Of a stretch of DNA of 48,058 nt, positions 8,228-16,608 are shown in pieces (the stretch's first letter is position 1; the number at the start of each line of letters is the position of its first letter). The DNA lies in NCBI GenBank assembly GCA_910577435.1, contig CAJTLV010000008.1, positions 1-48,058 on the forward strand, read 5' to 3'. The notes under the pieces were generated by a model that saw only the letters and a list, made by a program, of their open reading frames with translations, was not told the origin of the DNA and made no database searches. The stretch is from an uncultured Christensenella sp. Lineage in GTDB: Bacteria > Bacillota > Clostridia > Christensenellales > Pumilibacteraceae. A program made the translations under genes and the position numbers.

Positions 8228-8932
8228 TCAGCGTCCCCGTATTTGCGCGTTCGGAACATACCGCCGCGCTACTTCGAGGTAGCGTTCCATTTCGCTTTCC
8301 GTCGGCGGCGTGAGCGTTTTGGACGGAACGGTATCGCGCATAACGAAATATTGCAAGAAATATTTGTCCGCGCCCGCTATCATCCGCGCCGCACCGTCGA
8401 TACTCGCTTCGTCGAAAAGTTCGGCGGCGACGGTCGTGCGAAACTCGCAGTCTATGCCCGCGCCGAGAATTATATCGATCGACCGCCGTATCGGTTCTAT
8501 ATCGAAACGGTGCGGATCGATCCCTGCCGTTTCGGCATAGCGGTCGGGCGAATTTTTGACGTCCATAGCGATATAGTCGACCAGTTTTTCATCGAGGAGC
8601 GCGGCGATCGCGTCGGGCTTGAATCCGTTTGTATCCAGCTTGATTTTGTAGCCGAGTTCCTTTATTTGTCTTGCAAACCTGTCGAGATCGGTGTACAGCG
8701 TCGGCTCGCCGCCCGTTATGCACACTCCTTCGAGTACGCCGCGCCGTTTGTTCAAAAACGCGAATATTTCCGCTTCGTCGTAAAACTCGACCGCCTCGCC
8801 CAATAGCTCGCTGTTGTGGCAGAACGGGCATCGAAAGTTGCAACCCGGAACGAACAGCGTGCACGCCGTGTGTTCGGGGTAGTCGAGCAGTGTTAGTTTT
8901 TGTATTCCGCTTATCTTTATGTATCTGTCCAT
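8228..8932 (-). CDS. Anaerobic ribonucleoside-triphosphate reductase activating protein (radical SAM, NrdG2-like)
   Basis: 234 aa from the ATG at 8932. CxxxCxxC at C31, C35, C38 (CNFRCPFC) binds the 4Fe-4S cluster that cleaves S-adenosylmethionine. ITGGEPTL is the SAM-binding GGE motif. The opening (ISGIQKLTLLDYPEHTACTL FVPGCNFRCPFC) is typical of the NrdG2 group, which installs a glycyl radical on anaerobic reductases. No nrdD is in the window, so another glycyl-radical enzyme could be the target. A promoter (8943-8971) ends about 10 bases before the ATG and no ribosome site is visible, so the mRNA may be almost leaderless. Confidence 0.87.
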   Translation of the reverse strand: MDRYIKISGIQKLTLLDYPEHTACTLFVPGCNFRCPFCHNSELLGEAVEFYDEAEIFAFLNKRRGVLEGVCITGGEPTLYTDLDRFARQIKELGYKIKLDTNGFKPDAIAALLDEKLVDYIAMDVKNSPDRYAETAGIDPHRFDIEPIRRSIDIILGAGIDCEFRTTVAAELFDEASIDGAARMIAGADKYFLQYFVMRDTVPSKTLTPPTESEMERYLEVARRYVPNAQIRGR

Positions 8933-8942
8933 AGTAAGGCAT

Positions 8943-8971
8943 ATTGTATCAAAAAGCGCGCGTAAAGTCAA
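8943..8971 (-). promoter_or_regulatory. Promoter of the NrdG-like gene
   Basis: On the minus strand TTGACT (8966-8971), 17-base spacer, TACAAT (8943-8948). Ten bases separate the -10 from the start codon, so the 5' leader would be only 3-4 bases. Confidence 0.7.
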
Positions 8972-9108
8972 TTCGGAAATACAAATTGATCGGCGGTCGA
9001 CGGAAAGATATGGGTAAAGTGCGGATTTGCTGAAAAAACGCCCGATAACCAATCGATTATCCGCATTATAAAGTAACGCCATTTTACAAACGCGCATAAA
9101 TAGTATGT

Positions 9109-9519
9109 ATGGACGAATTGGAACTTTTGGCGCGACTGATAAAGTGTGAAGCGGGCGGCGAAGGCACGGTGGGAATGCAGGCGGTTGCGTCCGTTATTAT
9201 GAACCGAGTAAATCAGACGCAGGGCGAATACGGCAGGTACAACACGATAACCGACGTGATATTCGCGCCGCGTCAGTTCGAGTGCGCGACGGACCAACCG
9301 CAGAGCATATATTACATACTGCCCGACGCGGAGCATTACGCGATCGCGGAGTGGGCAATAAACGGCGGGAGACTGCCCGATCTTATCGACGCGCTGTGGT
9401 TTTTCAACCCGTATTCGCCGACGTGCCGAAATAACTTTCCCAACAACAACGGATATTTTCAAATACGCATAGGCGATCATTGTTTCTACAATCCGGCGAA
9501 CAGCTATTTCAGCACCTGA
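9109..9519 (+). CDS. SleB/CwlJ-type cell-wall (spore cortex) hydrolase
   Basis: 136 aa, a stand-alone hydrolase_2 domain. The opening LLARLIKCEAGGEGTVGMQA VASVIMNRV holds the catalytic Glu of the (C/A)EAxGE motif, and FAPRQFEC follows as usual. These enzymes cut the spore cortex peptidoglycan during germination. There is no signal peptide, as in CwlJ, which acts from the coat side; SleB has one. The next gene encodes a GerQ-like protein, the known partner that CwlJ needs in Bacillus. No ribosome site precedes the ATG; CATAAATA at 9095-9102 could be the -10 of a sporulation sigma factor, which is tentative. Confidence 0.85.
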   Translation: MDELELLARLIKCEAGGEGTVGMQAVASVIMNRVNQTQGEYGRYNTITDVIFAPRQFECATDQPQSIYYILPDAEHYAIAEWAINGGRLPDLIDALWFFNPYSPTCRNNFPNNNGYFQIRIGDHCFYNPANSYFST

Positions 9520-9563
9520 TTCTTTAATTTATTTAATCAAGTGACGAGGAGGTCATTAAAAAT

Positions 9564-9839
9564 ATGGAAAAAATACCCGTGTGCGATGTAAACATACCCG
9601 AAAATATGCCCGATTTCAATTCTCAGGGCAATGTCGGGTCGTGGCGGCAGGTTCTCGCCGAGAACATAGGAAAGCAGGTAAAGTTGGAGATCTCGCTGTC
9701 TATCGACGGTCAACTTCGAGTAGTGTGCGGCGAAATTTACTTTGTCGGCGCGCAATATGTGGCGCTGATCAGCAACGGGAAAGTAATTCTTTCCGATATA
9801 CTCGGCATCAAATTCATAACTTTTTGCTGTCAATCGTAA
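9564..9839 (+). CDS. GerQ-like spore coat protein
   Basis: 91 aa with a GAGGAGG ribosome site. The pattern SWRQVLAENIGKQVKLEISL, an insertion-type strand pair (VVCGEIYFVGAQYVALIS), then KVILSDILGIKFITF resembles the C-terminal part of GerQ, where a short N-terminal tail precedes N-x-GK-x-v...G....a....iLSD......l.yitF. GerQ is a coat protein crosslinked by transglutaminase and needed for CwlJ localisation. The pairing with a CwlJ-like gene 44 bases upstream supports the call. It is shorter than Bacillus GerQ and lacks the long Gln/Pro-rich N-terminus. The assignment is from pattern only. Confidence 0.65.
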   Translation: MEKIPVCDVNIPENMPDFNSQGNVGSWRQVLAENIGKQVKLEISLSIDGQLRVVCGEIYFVGAQYVALISNGKVILSDILGIKFITFCCQS

Positions 9840-9865
9840 ATTACATATAATCTGTAAAAATTCGG

Positions 9866-9904
9866 GCGCGGTTTACGGAGCTATACCCTCTGTGCCGCGC
9901 TTTT
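9866..9904 (+). terminator. Terminator after the gerQ-like gene
   Basis: GCGCGG (9866-9871) pairs with CCGCGC (9895-9900), with a partial inner CGGAG/CTCTG stem, then TTTT. Confidence 0.65.
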
Positions 9905-9930
9905 AATTTGTCGGATATTGCGGTAAACTA

Positions 9931-9959
9931 TTGCAAAAGTTCCCGATCTTGTGTATAAT
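9931..9959 (+). promoter_or_regulatory. Promoter of the HAD-HAD-sirtuin operon, nearly leaderless
   Basis: TTGCAA (9931-9936), 17-base spacer, TATAAT (9954-9959). The ATG at 9969 is 9 bases past the -10, so the leader would be 0-3 bases. No ribosome site is present. Confidence 0.75.
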
Positions 9960-9968
9960 TGAAATACG

Positions 9969-10643
9969 ATGAAGAATTTTATTTTCGATCTGTATAATAC
10001 GCTTATCGAGGCGGACACCGACGAACACTGCGAGCAGACCTGGACGCCCGTTGTCGCATACTTCGGCGCGCACGGGATCAAGACCGATTGGCGCAGACTT
10101 ATGGACGAGTTCGACAGATATTGGAAACTGTTTAACGAGCGCGCCGCCGCCGAGAAGAAGTTTCTTTTTCCCGAATGCGACTGCGTGACACAGTTCGAGA
10201 GTATTGCGCGCAGTGTGGGCGGCAAGCTGACGCGCGAGCAGGCGGCGGAAGCGCTGTGCATTATGCGCCGCGCGTCGCGGCGTGTGCTTCGACCGTTCGA
10301 CGGAGCGAAAGAATTGCTCGTCGAACTTCGTTCGCGCGGAGCGAATACGTATTTATTGAGCAATGCGCAAGCGGCGTTCACGCGGGACGAGATACAAGAA
10401 TGCGGATTGCAAGGCGCGTTCGACGGAATGCTTTTAAGCTCCGAACACGGTTGCCGCAAGCCCGATCCCGCATATTTCGAAATACTTTTCGATAAATTCG
10501 ATCTGGACAAATCGGAATCGGTGATGATAGGCGACGACAAATCGAGCGATATTGCGGGCGCGGAGAGGTTCGGTATAGCGAGCGTATGGACGCCCGGCGG
10601 AGCGGCGGCGCACGCCGACGAGATTTTGGCGTTGCTTAAATGA
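9969..10643 (+). CDS. HAD-superfamily hydrolase
   Basis: 224 aa. Motif I is DLYNT at residues 7-11 (nucleophile Asp7; the second Asp is replaced by Tyr, as in haloacid-dehalogenase-type members). Motif II is LLSNAQ, motif III the KPDP lysine, motif IV GDDKSSDIAGA. The four-helix cap lies between residues 15 and 110. The substrate is unknown; small phosphometabolites are usual. It overlaps the next HAD gene by 4 bases (ATGA), so the two are translationally coupled. Confidence 0.88.
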   Translation: MKNFIFDLYNTLIEADTDEHCEQTWTPVVAYFGAHGIKTDWRRLMDEFDRYWKLFNERAAAEKKFLFPECDCVTQFESIARSVGGKLTREQAAEALCIMRRASRRVLRPFDGAKELLVELRSRGANTYLLSNAQAAFTRDEIQECGLQGAFDGMLLSSEHGCRKPDPAYFEILFDKFDLDKSESVMIGDDKSSDIAGAERFGIASVWTPGGAAAHADEILALLK

Positions 10644-11338
10644 AAATAAAAGCGGTAATTTTCGATCTCGACGGAACTCTCCTCGATACGCTGGACGATC
10701 TGACTGCGGCGACGAATTACGCGCTGAGCGCGCTCGGATTGCGATCCGTGCCGATAGAAAGAGTGCGCGACTTTGTGGGGAACGGTGTGGGAAAGCTCAT
10801 CGAGCGCGCGCTCGCGTTCGTCACGACGGGCGAAGTCGACAAGGATAAAGATTACGACCGCGACGAAATGTTCGACGAATGTCTTAAAAAATTCACCGAG
10901 TATTACGACGAGCATAACGCGGACAACACGGCGCTGTACGACGGAGCGGAAAATGCGCTTGCAACGCTCAAAGCGCGAGGAATAAAACTTGCGGTCGTGA
11001 CGAACAAGTACGACGGTGCGGCGCAGGCGCTCAAAGCCGAATATTTTCCGCAGGTCGATTTCGTAGTCGGTACGTCGGATACGATACGGCCCAAGCCGTC
11101 GCCCGACGGCGTTAATGCGGCGCTCGCCGCGCTCGGCGCGCAAAAGGGTAACGCCGTATTCGTAGGAGACGGCGAGACCGATATCGAGACGGCGAAAAAT
11201 GCGGGCTTGCCCGTCGTTGCCGTGACGTGGGGATTCCGCGATCGCGCCGTACTCGAAAAGCTCGATCCCGATATTATCGTCGACGAACCGTCGCAGATAG
11301 CGAACGCGGTGGAAATGCTGTCCGAACGGAAGAGGTGA
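10640..11338 (+). CDS. gph: HAD phosphatase, phosphoglycolate-phosphatase type
   Basis: 232 aa. Motif I FDLDGT (Asp9, Asp11), VVTNK (motif II), RPKPSPDG (motif III lysine), FVGDGETDIETAKNAG (motif IV), then VTWGFRD, a stretch typical of Gph-like enzymes. Family members remove phosphate from 2-phosphoglycolate or other small phosphates, or act as pyrophosphatases; the exact substrate cannot be read here. It is coupled to the upstream HAD gene and lies 4 bases before the sirtuin gene. Confidence 0.85.
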   Translation: MKIKAVIFDLDGTLLDTLDDLTAATNYALSALGLRSVPIERVRDFVGNGVGKLIERALAFVTTGEVDKDKDYDRDEMFDECLKKFTEYYDEHNADNTALYDGAENALATLKARGIKLAVVTNKYDGAAQALKAEYFPQVDFVVGTSDTIRPKPSPDGVNAALAALGAQKGNAVFVGDGETDIETAKNAGLPVVAVTWGFRDRAVLEKLDPDIIVDEPSQIANAVEMLSERKR

Positions 11339-11342
11339 GGAT

Positions 11343-12044
11343 ATGACGCTCGAAGAATACCGCGAGCGAGCGGATAGTGCCAAACGCATAGTGTTTTTCG
11401 GCGGGGCGGGCGTGTCGACGGAGAGCGGCATTCCAGATTTTCGCAGTGTGGACGGGTTGTACAATCAAAAGTACGACGAACCGCCCGAAACGATATTATC
11501 CGCCGATTACTTTTACGCGCATACCGAAAAGTTCTATAAATTCTATTTTGACAAGATGATCTGCACGTCGGCAAAGCCGAACGCCGCGCACATAAAACTC
11601 GCAGAATGGGAAAAGGCGGGCAAACTTTCGGCTGTCGTTACGCAAAACATCGACGGCTTGCATCAGGCGGCGGGATCGAAGAAAGTTTATGAACTGCACG
11701 GATCGACTTTGCGCAACGTATGTACGCACTGTGGCAGAAGATATTCGCTTGCGGACATATTGAAAACGGCGCCGAACGTTCCCAAATGCGCTTGCGGCGG
11801 AATAATAAAACCAGATGTCGTGCTTTACGGCGAACCGCTCCCGCAAATTGAAACGGAGCGCGCCGTAAGCGAGATAATGAAAGCAGATATGCTCATCGTC
11901 GGCGGCACGTCGCTCACGGTGTATCCTGCGGCGGCGTTTATCGGGTACTATCGCGGCGCGCCCGAAAATCTTATTCTCATCAACAAAACGCCGATTGCGG
12001 GGTTTGTAAATCAGTTGAACGGTAAAATCGGCGAAATACTTTAA
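11343..12044 (+). CDS. cobB: NAD-dependent protein deacylase (sirtuin)
   Basis: 233 aa with GAGGTGAGG before the ATG. NAD-binding GAGVSTESGIPDFR at 21-34, TQNIDGLHQ at 100-108, catalytic His119 in ELHGS, and a four-Cys zinc site at C127, C130, C149, C151. IKPDVVLYGE follows as in bacterial sirtuins. The enzyme removes acyl groups from lysines and makes nicotinamide and O-acyl-ADP-ribose. It is the third gene of the HAD operon. Confidence 0.95.
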   Translation: MTLEEYRERADSAKRIVFFGGAGVSTESGIPDFRSVDGLYNQKYDEPPETILSADYFYAHTEKFYKFYFDKMICTSAKPNAAHIKLAEWEKAGKLSAVVTQNIDGLHQAAGSKKVYELHGSTLRNVCTHCGRRYSLADILKTAPNVPKCACGGIIKPDVVLYGEPLPQIETERAVSEIMKADMLIVGGTSLTVYPAAAFIGYYRGAPENLILINKTPIAGFVNQLNGKIGEIL

Positions 12045-12082
12045 TGCGTTCTACACATTATAGTAGCAAGAGCCTTGTGCGC

Positions 12083-12111
12083 TTGACATATAGTAAATCG
12101 TATGCTATAAT
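12083..12111 (+). promoter_or_regulatory. Perfect consensus promoter for the CBS-domain membrane protein
   Basis: TTGACA (12083-12088), 17-base spacer, TATAAT (12106-12111). The transcript would have a leader of about 35 bases. Confidence 0.85.
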
Positions 12112-12152
12112 ACTTTCAATCATTATAAATCAGGGAGATTGTCGGTCTGCAA

Positions 12153-13421
12153 ATGGACCCATATAGTATAGGTATCTTAATTGCGCTAATCGTTCTCGTG
12201 GTACTGTCGGGATTTTTCTCTTCTGCGGAAACGTCGTTTACAACGGTGAGCCGAGTTCGGCTGCACACCTTAGAGGCGGCGGGGGTCAAATGGGCGAAGC
12301 GCGCGGGCAAAATGATAGACTCTTACGATAAGTTGATCACGACTATACTTATCGGAAACAATATCGTAAATATAGTGGCGTCGTCGCTTGCGACGATGTT
12401 TTTCGTGCGCGTGCTTACTGTCGAAGAGGCGACTGCGGTCACGATTTCTACGATAGTGATGACCGTCGCGGTGCTGATCTTCGGAGAGATAACGCCCAAG
12501 ACGCTCGCCAAAGAACACCCCGAAGGAATGGTCCACGCATTTTGCAACATGATATGGTTTTTGGAGATCGTATTCTTTCCGCTTACTTGGATATTCTCGC
12601 AGTGGCGCAAACTGCTGCTTAAAGTATTCAAGTTCAAAAAAGCGCCCGGAATTACCGAAGACGAACTGCTCACTTACGTAGAAACGGCGCACAGCGAAGG
12701 CGGTATAGACGAACACGAATCCGAGTTGATACGTTCGGCGATAGAGTTCGAAGATCTGGACGTGGGCGACATAATGGTTCACCGCGTCGGCGTGGTCGCC
12801 ATCGCCGAAGATACTACGATGGAGAAAGTCGCACAGCTTTTCCGCGATAACGGGTATTCGCGTATGCCGGTATACAGCGGCACCATAGATACGGTGATAG
12901 GAATAATCCACGAAAAAGATTTTCTCATCGCGCATATGGATGGCGCGACAGATTTCAAAAAGTGCATTCAGAACACGGTGTGTCTGTCGGCGAATATGAA
13001 AATATCCGCCGCGCTCCGAATGATGCAAAAGAGTAAGATCCATATGGCGATCGTCGTCGACGAGTACGGCGGCACGAGCGGTATCATAACTATGGAAGAC
13101 ATTCTCGAAGAGCTCGTCGGCGAGATATACGACGAACACGACGAGATAGAGGAGTTTATCAAAAAGACGGGCGATAACGTTTACGTCATAAACGGCAACG
13201 CCGCGCTCCTCGATGTGTTCGACTATCTGGGTCTCGATATTCGCGAAGAATTCGAATCGTCGTCGGTAGGCGGGTGGGTCACCGAGCAGATGGAAAAGAT
13301 CCCCGTCGCGGGCGAGAGTTTCGATTACAACAACTTGCATATAGTCGTAACCCGATCCACGCCCAAGCGCGTCGCCGAAGTGCAGATAACAGTGCAGGAG
13401 AGCGGCGAAAAAGAAGAATAA
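12153..13421 (+). CDS. HlyC/CorC (CNNM-like) membrane protein with CBS domains
   Basis: 422 aa. Residues 1-185 form the CNNM/DUF21 membrane domain (ILIALIVLVVLSGFFSSAET SF; FGEITPKTLAKEHPE is the conserved signature). Residues about 205-330 hold a CBS pair (DIMVHRVGVVAI; YSRMPVYSGTIDTVIGIIHE KD; IVVDEYGGTSGIITMEDILE ELVGEI). Residues 345-415 are the CorC/HlyC domain. Relatives are tied to Mg or Co export and to nucleotide sensing by the CBS pair. GGGAG at 12133-12137 is 15 bases from the ATG, which is long, but no nearer start fits the frame. Confidence 0.93.
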   Translation: MDPYSIGILIALIVLVVLSGFFSSAETSFTTVSRVRLHTLEAAGVKWAKRAGKMIDSYDKLITTILIGNNIVNIVASSLATMFFVRVLTVEEATAVTISTIVMTVAVLIFGEITPKTLAKEHPEGMVHAFCNMIWFLEIVFFPLTWIFSQWRKLLLKVFKFKKAPGITEDELLTYVETAHSEGGIDEHESELIRSAIEFEDLDVGDIMVHRVGVVAIAEDTTMEKVAQLFRDNGYSRMPVYSGTIDTVIGIIHEKDFLIAHMDGATDFKKCIQNTVCLSANMKISAALRMMQKSKIHMAIVVDEYGGTSGIITMEDILEELVGEIYDEHDEIEEFIKKTGDNVYVINGNAALLDVFDYLGLDIREEFESSSVGGWVTEQMEKIPVAGESFDYNNLHIVVTRSTPKRVAEVQITVQESGEKEE

Positions 13422-13466
13422 AGCGATCCAATACCTCGCGGACAGACCGAAAAACATTTATAATAT

Positions 13467-14180
13467 ATGAAACTTCAACAACTGCTTTCGATGACGCGTC
13501 GATGCGACGCGGACTTTCGATTAATAGCGGACGGCGACAGGATAGCCGTCGGGCTGTCCGGCGGCAAGGATTCGGTCGCGCTTTTGTGCGCTCTTGCGTC
13601 GTACCGCAAATTTTGTCCCGCCAAGTTCGAGCTGTGCGCGGTAACGATCGATCCGGGCGCGGGCGCCGATTTTGCGCCTATGATCGAGCTGTGCAAACAA
13701 CTCGATGTGCCGTACCATATAGTAAAAACCGAAATAGCGCCCATAGTGTTCGAGGCGCGGAAAGAGAAAAACCCGTGTTCGCTGTGTGCGAAAATGAGGC
13801 GCGGCGCGCTGGACAACAAACTGAACGAGATAGGGTATAACGTACTCGCACTCGGTCACAACGCCGACGATACGGTGGAAACGTTTTTGCTCGGAGTGAT
13901 CTTCGAGGGCAGGCTGAACGCGCTCGCCCCGTCGTCTTACCTCGACCGATCGGGAATCAAACTTATTCGCCCGTTGTTGTATGTGCGCGAAAAGGAGACC
14001 GCCGCGTTCGTGCGCGACAACGGTCTGCCGACTGTAAAGAATCCGTGTCCCGCCGACGGCAAGACCAAACGCGAGGATATGAAAGGCGTTATAGAATATA
14101 TGAACGGGATAGCGCCGTTCGCGTTCGCCCGCCTGCACGCCGCGATAATGCACCCCGAAAGGAACAATCTCAATAAGTAA
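13467..14180 (+). CDS. TtcA-like PP-loop tRNA 2-thiolation protein
   Basis: 237 aa. PP-loop SGGKDS at 31-36, CSLCAKMRRG (a CxxC pair) near residue 110, GHNADDTVETFLL, and a closing RPLLYVREKE typical of TtcA. TtcA uses an Fe-S cluster and ATP to thiolate cytidine 32 of tRNA. The protein is shorter than E. coli TtcA and could be a paralogue with another substrate. The ATG has no ribosome site and lies 45 bases after the CBS gene; a TATAAT at 13459-13464 is too close to the ATG to be its -10. Confidence 0.82.
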   Translation: MKLQQLLSMTRRCDADFRLIADGDRIAVGLSGGKDSVALLCALASYRKFCPAKFELCAVTIDPGAGADFAPMIELCKQLDVPYHIVKTEIAPIVFEARKEKNPCSLCAKMRRGALDNKLNEIGYNVLALGHNADDTVETFLLGVIFEGRLNALAPSSYLDRSGIKLIRPLLYVREKETAAFVRDNGLPTVKNPCPADGKTKREDMKGVIEYMNGIAPFAFARLHAAIMHPERNNLNK

Positions 14181-14339
14181 TTCGGAATGTCCCTTTGCCG
14201 TCGGTACGACGCTTCGCCTTAAAGATGCGTAACGGCCGAGCGTATATTTCGAACGGTAAAAGCGTCGATCGGAACGGTCGACTTCCGTATCGTTGCACGA
14301 TTCTTAATCATTCCTTAATAATTACCTTGTCCAATTTCC

Positions 14340-14368
14340 TTGACTTGGCGGTTTAATTCCTGTATAAT
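14340..14368 (+). promoter_or_regulatory. rpmH-operon promoter (extended -10)
   Basis: TTGACT (14340-14345), 17-base spacer ending in TG, TATAAT (14363-14368). It precedes the ribosomal-protein/RNase P/insertase cluster. The region 14181-14339 holds no DnaA-box pattern. Confidence 0.85.
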
Positions 14369-14417
14369 TGACGGTATATGATATGCGGTCGAAGTAGCCG
14401 CTTATACGGAGTACGTT

Positions 14418-14567
14418 ATGAAAAGAACTTATCAACCCAAAAAGCGCGCACAGCGCAAAGTACACGGTTTTCGTCAGAGAATGAAAACGCAGGGCGGCAG
14501 ACGCACCCTTTCCCGTCGCCGCAACAAGGGCAGAAAGAACCTTACGCCCAAGCCGCTCGGAAAGTAA
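14418..14567 (+). CDS. rpmH: 50S ribosomal protein L34
   Basis: 49 aa, highly basic. It reads MKRTYQPKKRAQRKVHGFRQ and ends RNKGRKNLTPKPLGK; the MKRTYQP opening and the HGFR-RM-T-GGR-L-RRR core are diagnostic. GGAG at 14408-14411 serves the ATG. First gene of the conserved rpmH-rnpA-yidD-yidC-jag cluster. Confidence 0.98.
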   Translation: MKRTYQPKKRAQRKVHGFRQRMKTQGGRRTLSRRRNKGRKNLTPKPLGK

Positions 14568-14897
14568 TTGCTTGATAAAGCGCACAGGCTCAATAAGCAC
14601 GGGTCGTTCGCATACGTTTATCGGCACGGTAAGCGCGTCGGCGAAGCCGATCTTGTTTTGATTTACACACCCTCGCGAACAGCGCGGGTGGGTTTTTCCG
14701 TATCGAACAAAGTAGGTAAGGCGGTCGTCAGGAACAAGGTAAAGCGCAGACTGCGCGCGTCGGTCGGCGGCAAGCTGGCTCGGCTCGGCGGGTGCCAGGC
14801 GATAATCGTAGCCAACACAACGGCGGCGGGCAAGGACTTTTGCGAACTCGACGGCGAGGTGGACAGGCTGTTCCGCCGCGCGGGATTGATGAGATGA
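14568..14897 (+). CDS. rnpA: Ribonuclease P protein component
   Basis: 109 aa. It starts at the TTG directly after the rpmH stop, with no spacing, which suggests coupled translation. The RNR motif region VGKAVVRNKVKRRLRAS and the opening LNKHGSFAYVYRHGKRVG are diagnostic. It is the protein cofactor for 5' maturation of tRNA with the rnpB RNA, which is not in the window. It overlaps yidD by 4 bases. Confidence 0.95.
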   Translation: MLDKAHRLNKHGSFAYVYRHGKRVGEADLVLIYTPSRTARVGFSVSNKVGKAVVRNKVKRRLRASVGGKLARLGGCQAIIVANTTAAGKDFCELDGEVDRLFRRAGLMR

Positions 14898-15178
14898 AGC
14901 GCAAAACCAAGCGGATAATCAAAAGCATACTCACGTTTCGGTGGTTGTTTCTGGGACTTGTGTACTTCTATAAGAAGTGCATATCGCCGCTCACGCCGGA
15001 CGTTTGCATTTACACACCGAGCTGTTCGACATATATGGTCGAAGCTATAAAAAAGTTCGGCGTGATCGCGGGTATAATATTGGGCACGGGGCGGATACTG
15101 CGGTGCGTGCCTTGGGCGACGGGCGGTTTCGATCCCGTTCCCGACAACCCGTACGGAGATATGAAATGGCTTTTCTGA
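14894..15178 (+). CDS. yidD: Membrane protein insertion efficiency factor YidD
   Basis: 94 aa from the ATG at 14894, overlapping the rnpA stop. YKKCISPLTPDVCIYTPSCS TYM and the cysteine pair in RCVPWATGGFDPVP identify the family. An amphipathic N-terminal helix attaches it to the membrane, where it helps YidC insertion. It overlaps yidC by 13 bases. Confidence 0.95.
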   Translation: MKRKTKRIIKSILTFRWLFLGLVYFYKKCISPLTPDVCIYTPSCSTYMVEAIKKFGVIAGIILGTGRILRCVPWATGGFDPVPDNPYGDMKWLF

Positions 15179-16584
15179 ACACAATAACGGCCCTAATCGG
15201 TCAGGCGACGGCGATCGCGCCGAATATCGTCGCTCCGGGCAAGATGTGGCACTTGCTCATTTTGAACGTGTTCGATTTCGTCGCCGATTACGGCTGGAGA
15301 ATCGTGCTGTTTACGGTGCTGTTGAAACTCATTTTATCACCGCTCGATTTCTTTCAGCGGTACAAGCTCAACAAGAACCAAAAAATAACGGAGCGGCTCA
15401 AACCGACCTTAGAAAAACTTCAAAAACAGTACGGCGACGACAAACAGGCATTCTCGCAAAAGCAGATGGAGCTTAACCGCAAAGAGGGTTACAGCTACTT
15501 CTCGTCGTGCCTGCCTATGATAGTCACGTTGGTCGTATTCATCACGCTGTGGCTTTCGATGCAGACCGTTGCGCAGTATATGACGTTTAAGGAATACATC
15601 ACTATGTACGACGAGTACACCTATGCGACGGAACAGGTGGAAAGCGCCGGCGGTTCGAGCGATCGCGCTACGGAAATCGGGCAGAGCGTTGTGTATCAGA
15701 TGTATTACTACGGTATCGACGATGAGTTTACTCAAAAGTTCAAAGAAGAAAACGGACTTGCCGCCGACTTCGAACTGCATAACTGTAAAAAGGTTCAGAC
15801 GTCGTTCCTTTGGATAAAGAACGTTTGGGCGGCGGACGTGCCGTGGGGCGACAAGGCAATACTCGATTGGGGTACTTTCGGCAAATCGATAGGTAAATAC
15901 ACGTCGGGACACGGATTGACGGACGAGCAGAGCAGTGCGATAGTGTCCGAAGGTATGTATAATAAGGTAATGGGCAAGCTGTTGAGCGACGAGGCCGCGA
16001 GCCGTACCAACGGTTATCTCGTGTTGCCCATACTTGTCGTTTTGCTCTCGGTCGGTTCGCAACTTTTGTCGACGTACCAGCAGAAAAAAGCGGGGCAGGT
16101 CAACGAGAAAGGCGGCGTTGCCACAAGTATGAAAGTAATGATGTTCATAATGCCCGTAATGATGGCTGTGTTCGCTATACAGTACGCGTCGATATTCACG
16201 CTTTATATGGTGACGAACAGCGCGTGCACGTTGTTCTTCAACTTCGCGTTTACGGGCATAATCAAACTGATGAACAAGCACAAACGCTCGCGCTATTACG
16301 GAATATCGACGGGCAGTACGCGCGCGTATTCGTCCGATAAATCGCCTATAATCCACTACGTCAAGGGCGCTAACCCCAATGCGGGCGCAAAACCCGTTCC
16401 GCCGACGGCAGAAGAACTCAAAGCCGCCAAAAAGCAAAACAAACCAGTCGCCGACGAAGAGAAGAGGAACAAGAAGAACGACGACCGTTCGGTGCGTGTG
16501 GTCAAGCAGAGCGCACGCCCCGATCCGCGCGATCTTATGAGCGTAAACTCCGCTGACCCGAAACCGACGAAAAAGAAAAAATAA
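15166..16584 (+). CDS. yidC: Membrane protein insertase YidC/OxaI with a large extracellular insertion
   Basis: 472 aa from the ATG at 15166 (RBS ACGGAG). Helix 1 near residue 40 (WRIVLFTVLLKLILSPLDFF), the charged cytoplasmic hairpin (YKLNKNQKITERLKPTLEKL), helix 2 (CLPMIVTLVVFITLWLSM), and the last helices (VLPILVVLLSVGSQLL; VMMFIMPVMMAVFAIQYAS; FTLYMVTNSACTLFFNFAF). About 150 residues (roughly 130-280) lie between helices 2 and 3, where typical Bacillota SpoIIIJ/YidC (about 260 aa) have a short loop. The basic C-terminal tail (NKHKRSRYYG to KKKK) is long. No lipobox is seen at the N-terminus. Confidence 0.95.
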   Translation: MAFLNTITALIGQATAIAPNIVAPGKMWHLLILNVFDFVADYGWRIVLFTVLLKLILSPLDFFQRYKLNKNQKITERLKPTLEKLQKQYGDDKQAFSQKQMELNRKEGYSYFSSCLPMIVTLVVFITLWLSMQTVAQYMTFKEYITMYDEYTYATEQVESAGGSSDRATEIGQSVVYQMYYYGIDDEFTQKFKEENGLAADFELHNCKKVQTSFLWIKNVWAADVPWGDKAILDWGTFGKSIGKYTSGHGLTDEQSSAIVSEGMYNKVMGKLLSDEAASRTNGYLVLPILVVLLSVGSQLLSTYQQKKAGQVNEKGGVATSMKVMMFIMPVMMAVFAIQYASIFTLYMVTNSACTLFFNFAFTGIIKLMNKHKRSRYYGISTGSTRAYSSDKSPIIHYVKGANPNAGAKPVPPTAEELKAAKKQNKPVADEEKRNKKNDDRSVRVVKQSARPDPRDLMSVNSADPKPTKKKK

Positions 16585-16608
16585 GCCGTAAGGCAAAGGA
16601 AGTGAATC

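Noticed and set aside
9881..11464. 527-aa minus-strand open frame over the HAD genes
   Set aside because: Covers two clear HAD phosphatases on the plus strand; no recognisable protein.
14181..14339. Possible replication origin upstream of rpmH
   Set aside because: No TTATCCACA-type boxes or AT-rich unwinding element are seen.
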